Assembly: GCF_001045675.1 (NCBI RefSeq)
Contig: NZ_LEKT01000035.1
Coordinates: 1-32,909 of the forward strand
Source of the DNA: Megasphaera cerevisiae DSM 20462
GTDB lineage: Bacteria > Bacillota > Negativicutes > Veillonellales > Megasphaeraceae
DNA: 32,909 nt
Direction of reading: 5' to 3'
How positions within the stretch are numbered: position 1 is the first letter of the stretch; each line of letters starts with the position of its first letter. Positions 31,614-32,909 of this stretch are shown piece after piece. The translations under genes were made by a program, and so were the position numbers. Under the pieces are notes generated by a model. The model was not told the DNA's origin and made no database searches. It worked only from the letters and a program-made list of their open reading frames with translations.

Positions 31614-31859
31614 ACTACTAAGTGGATATATATGTTTAACATATTGTTCGATAGGAAACATGAAATCTAGTTCTAATATATCTTTCGTTTTAAACAGAGA
31701 ACAATTCACTATTTTTGTTAATACATCCAGTAATTGCTGCCCATCTTTTTCAGCATTCCAGCATTTTTCTCTATTCCAACTAGCTCTTACATAACCCCAA
31801 TTCAGCCGCCGTTGTACTTCCATTTCACTCCACACACTTGGCGATTCATTGGGTTCCAA
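31599..31859 (-). pseudogene. AT-rich immunity-like remnant (possible CDI immunity gene 3' part)
   Basis: This ~86-residue frame opens without a credible start: TTG at 31859, no ribosome-binding site, and its 5' end overlaps the haemagglutinin frame. It contains VWSEMEVQRRLNWGYVRASW and ends YVKHIYPLSSHTIE. It is hydrophilic, acidic in parts, and clearly more AT-rich than the flanking haemagglutinin sequence. Being small, AT-rich and between two haemagglutinin pieces is typical of orphan immunity genes in contact-dependent inhibition loci. I do not recognise the family from its residues, so the assignment rests on context. An ATG at the EMEVQRR position could start a shorter product. Confidence 0.4.
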
Positions 31860-32909
31860 TATAAGGGATCGAGGAATTTATTCGTTTCGTCCCGTTTGAC
31901 CTGGGTGATGTCCTGACTGTCGGGCTTCGTCTGGGACGAGCCTTCATAGGCGCCTACGCCTAAGGACGACGGATGGTCCAGGGCAAGCTGCGGCGTCATG
32001 AACAGTTTGTCCTTATAGCCGCGGCGTTTGGATTTGTGCGGCCAGCCCCGTTTATACGTATGGCTTCCCTGGGTGGTGCCGAAGGTGACGGTCCGTTTCT
32101 GGTTTTCCCTGGCGCTGTTTTTTACAGTACCGTTTTTGGCTGTCAGCGTTCCGCCGGCGGTGATCTGGCTGTTTTCATTGCCCAGGTCCCCATCGATGGT
32201 CATGTCCCGGCCGCTGCGGATGACGCCGGCATGGGTCGTCTGCACTTTGTCTTCCGAGGTCTGGGATTGAGACTGGATGATGGTGTAGTTGTCGATCTTC
32301 TGGCTGCCGATCGCCCCCAGGCTGGCATTGTGCGCTTCGGCTTCTGTATTATGGGCCGTGATCTTGGTATTCAGTTCGTCCAGCTTGCTGCTGAACTGGG
32401 TGTCCCAGGCCGTTTGCTCCTGGCCGGCTGCCGTCGGTCTGGCCGTGGTCATGGCCGTGACGCCCAAAGCCGTAAAGATGGGGTCATTCCATTCGTAGTT
32501 GGCAATCTTAGCGCCTGCGGGGTGGGCCGGGTCCGGCTGTTCTCCCGGTGCCGGCGCTTCGACGATATCATAGGCCGGTTCGTAGATTTCCATGGCTCCG
32601 GCATGGTGATAGGCGCCGTAGCCGCTGGTGAGATTGGAGAATTCGTCTTTGTCGAAGGCGTGGCCTTGTTCGGAATGGCCGGCCTGGTCAATGCGGATTT
32701 TATCCGGATTCGTCACCCAGTCACTGCCGACGCGCTTGGCAGAAAAGGCGTCATTTTCATTATACACAGCGGCAGCCTTAAGCGCCAGGTCTCCCAGGCT
32801 TTCGATCTTCGCGCCGCGGTTGCGGATCGTGCCTTTGGCGGTCAGGGTCATGGCATTGCCGCTGTATAGGAGGGCGCCGGCGCTGTTCAGAAGGGTATCG
32901 CCGGTCATT
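31802..32909 (-). CDS. Filamentous haemagglutinin/CdiA-like exoprotein, partial
   Basis: The frame enters from the right edge and gives 368+ residues of a large surface exoprotein secreted by two-partner secretion. Typical parts are LLNSAGALLYSGNAMTLTAK and RNRGAKIESLGDLALKAAAV (beta-helix repeats), AGVIRSGRDMTIDGDLGNEN, QITAGGTLTAKNGTV and NSAREN. The sequence ends soon after VKRDETNKFLDP with a short tail (QVCGVKWKYNGG). That tail overlaps the immunity-like frame and has no toxin domain or VENN-type boundary. So the C-terminal toxin region appears to have been lost, and the gene truncated at about 31860. The N-terminal secretion domain must lie to the right of the window. No transporter gene is seen. 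Confidence 0.8.
   Translation of the reverse strand, partial: MTGDTLLNSAGALLYSGNAMTLTAKGTIRNRGAKIESLGDLALKAAAVYNENDAFSAKRVGSDWVTNPDKIRIDQAGHSEQGHAFDKDEFSNLTSGYGAYHHAGAMEIYEPAYDIVEAPAPGEQPDPAHPAGAKIANYEWNDPIFTALGVTAMTTARPTAAGQEQTAWDTQFSSKLDELNTKITAHNTEAEAHNASLGAIGSQKIDNYTIIQSQSQTSEDKVQTTHAGVIRSGRDMTIDGDLGNENSQITAGGTLTAKNGTVKNSARENQKRTVTFGTTQGSHTYKRGWPHKSKRRGYKDKLFMTPQLALDHPSSLGVGAYEGSSQTKPDSQDITQVKRDETNKFLDPLYWNPMNRQVCGVKWKYNGG

Noticed and set aside
31973-32869. 298-aa plus-strand open frame opposite the haemagglutinin fragment
   Set aside because: The minus strand gives clear haemagglutinin repeats; this frame exists because of GC-rich repeat codons and has no recognisable domain.
1-32909. 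tRNA, rRNA, CRISPR arrays and complete insertion sequences
   Set aside because: Intergenic regions were read for cloverleaf-like stems, regular spaced repeats and transposase motifs; none was found.

Overview
The window looks like a Negativicutes chromosome (Veillonellales; a Megasphaera-like genome is my best guess, not proven). The housekeeping genes are Firmicutes-type: a two-subunit GlgC/GlgD pair, the mltG / O-methyltransferase / peptidase U32 gene order, and DUF4911 and DUF4127 proteins. Filamentous-haemagglutinin (CdiA/FhaB-like) fragments at the right edge imply an outer membrane. I see no rRNA, tRNA or CRISPR.

Layout. (1) 1-1546 is the right end of an AT-rich integrated element: the C-terminus of an Abi-family protein, a tyrosine integrase, two tandem 11-bp repeats and a 19-bp dyad with a 7-bp spacer that looks like a recombination core. 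The core lies in the codons of a YNT motif of an iron-type ABC transporter substrate-binding protein. Only the 3' part of that gene follows (1548-2108), then its two-domain permease. (2) 3865-5988 is topoisomerase III (minus strand). A gap with a strong promoter and a 64-nt terminator-ended putative small RNA on the plus strand follows. (3) 6559-8460 is an OLD-type ATPase/TOPRIM nuclease, followed in its operon by an unannotated 57-aa protein with a strong Shine-Dalgarno. (4) 8551-21683 is a seven-gene minus-strand run: glgC, glgD, glgP, glgB, glgA, a GH13-GH77 fusion and a malic enzyme. It covers glycogen synthesis, phosphorolysis, maltodextrin handling and malate decarboxylation, and ends at a clear terminator. 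(5) 21684-22932 is a 1.2-kb region with regulatory hairpins but no convincing gene. (6) 22933-26455 is an orphan HigA-like repressor (plus), then DUF4911, peptidase U32, O-methyltransferase and mltG (minus). mltG has a near-consensus promoter so close to its ATG that the mRNA may be leaderless. (7) 26520-29629 is a small secreted His/Asp-tailed protein behind an OmpR/PhoB-type triple repeat, a secreted DUF4127 protein and a UPF0126/TRIC membrane protein. (8) 29805-30927 is a nitroreductase and tadA (plus). (9) 31062-32909 is a decayed contact-dependent-inhibition-type locus: a haemagglutinin piece open at the window edge, an AT-rich immunity-like remnant and a second haemagglutinin-repeat piece.

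Most notable are the integrative element sitting in an iron-transporter gene with a visible att core, the glycogen/malic-enzyme operon with a GH13-GH77 fusion and a histone-like tail on GlgB, the OLD nuclease plus microprotein pair, the compact small RNA and the triple 11-bp-period repeat promoter. All functional statements come from reading sequence motifs; no database search was run.
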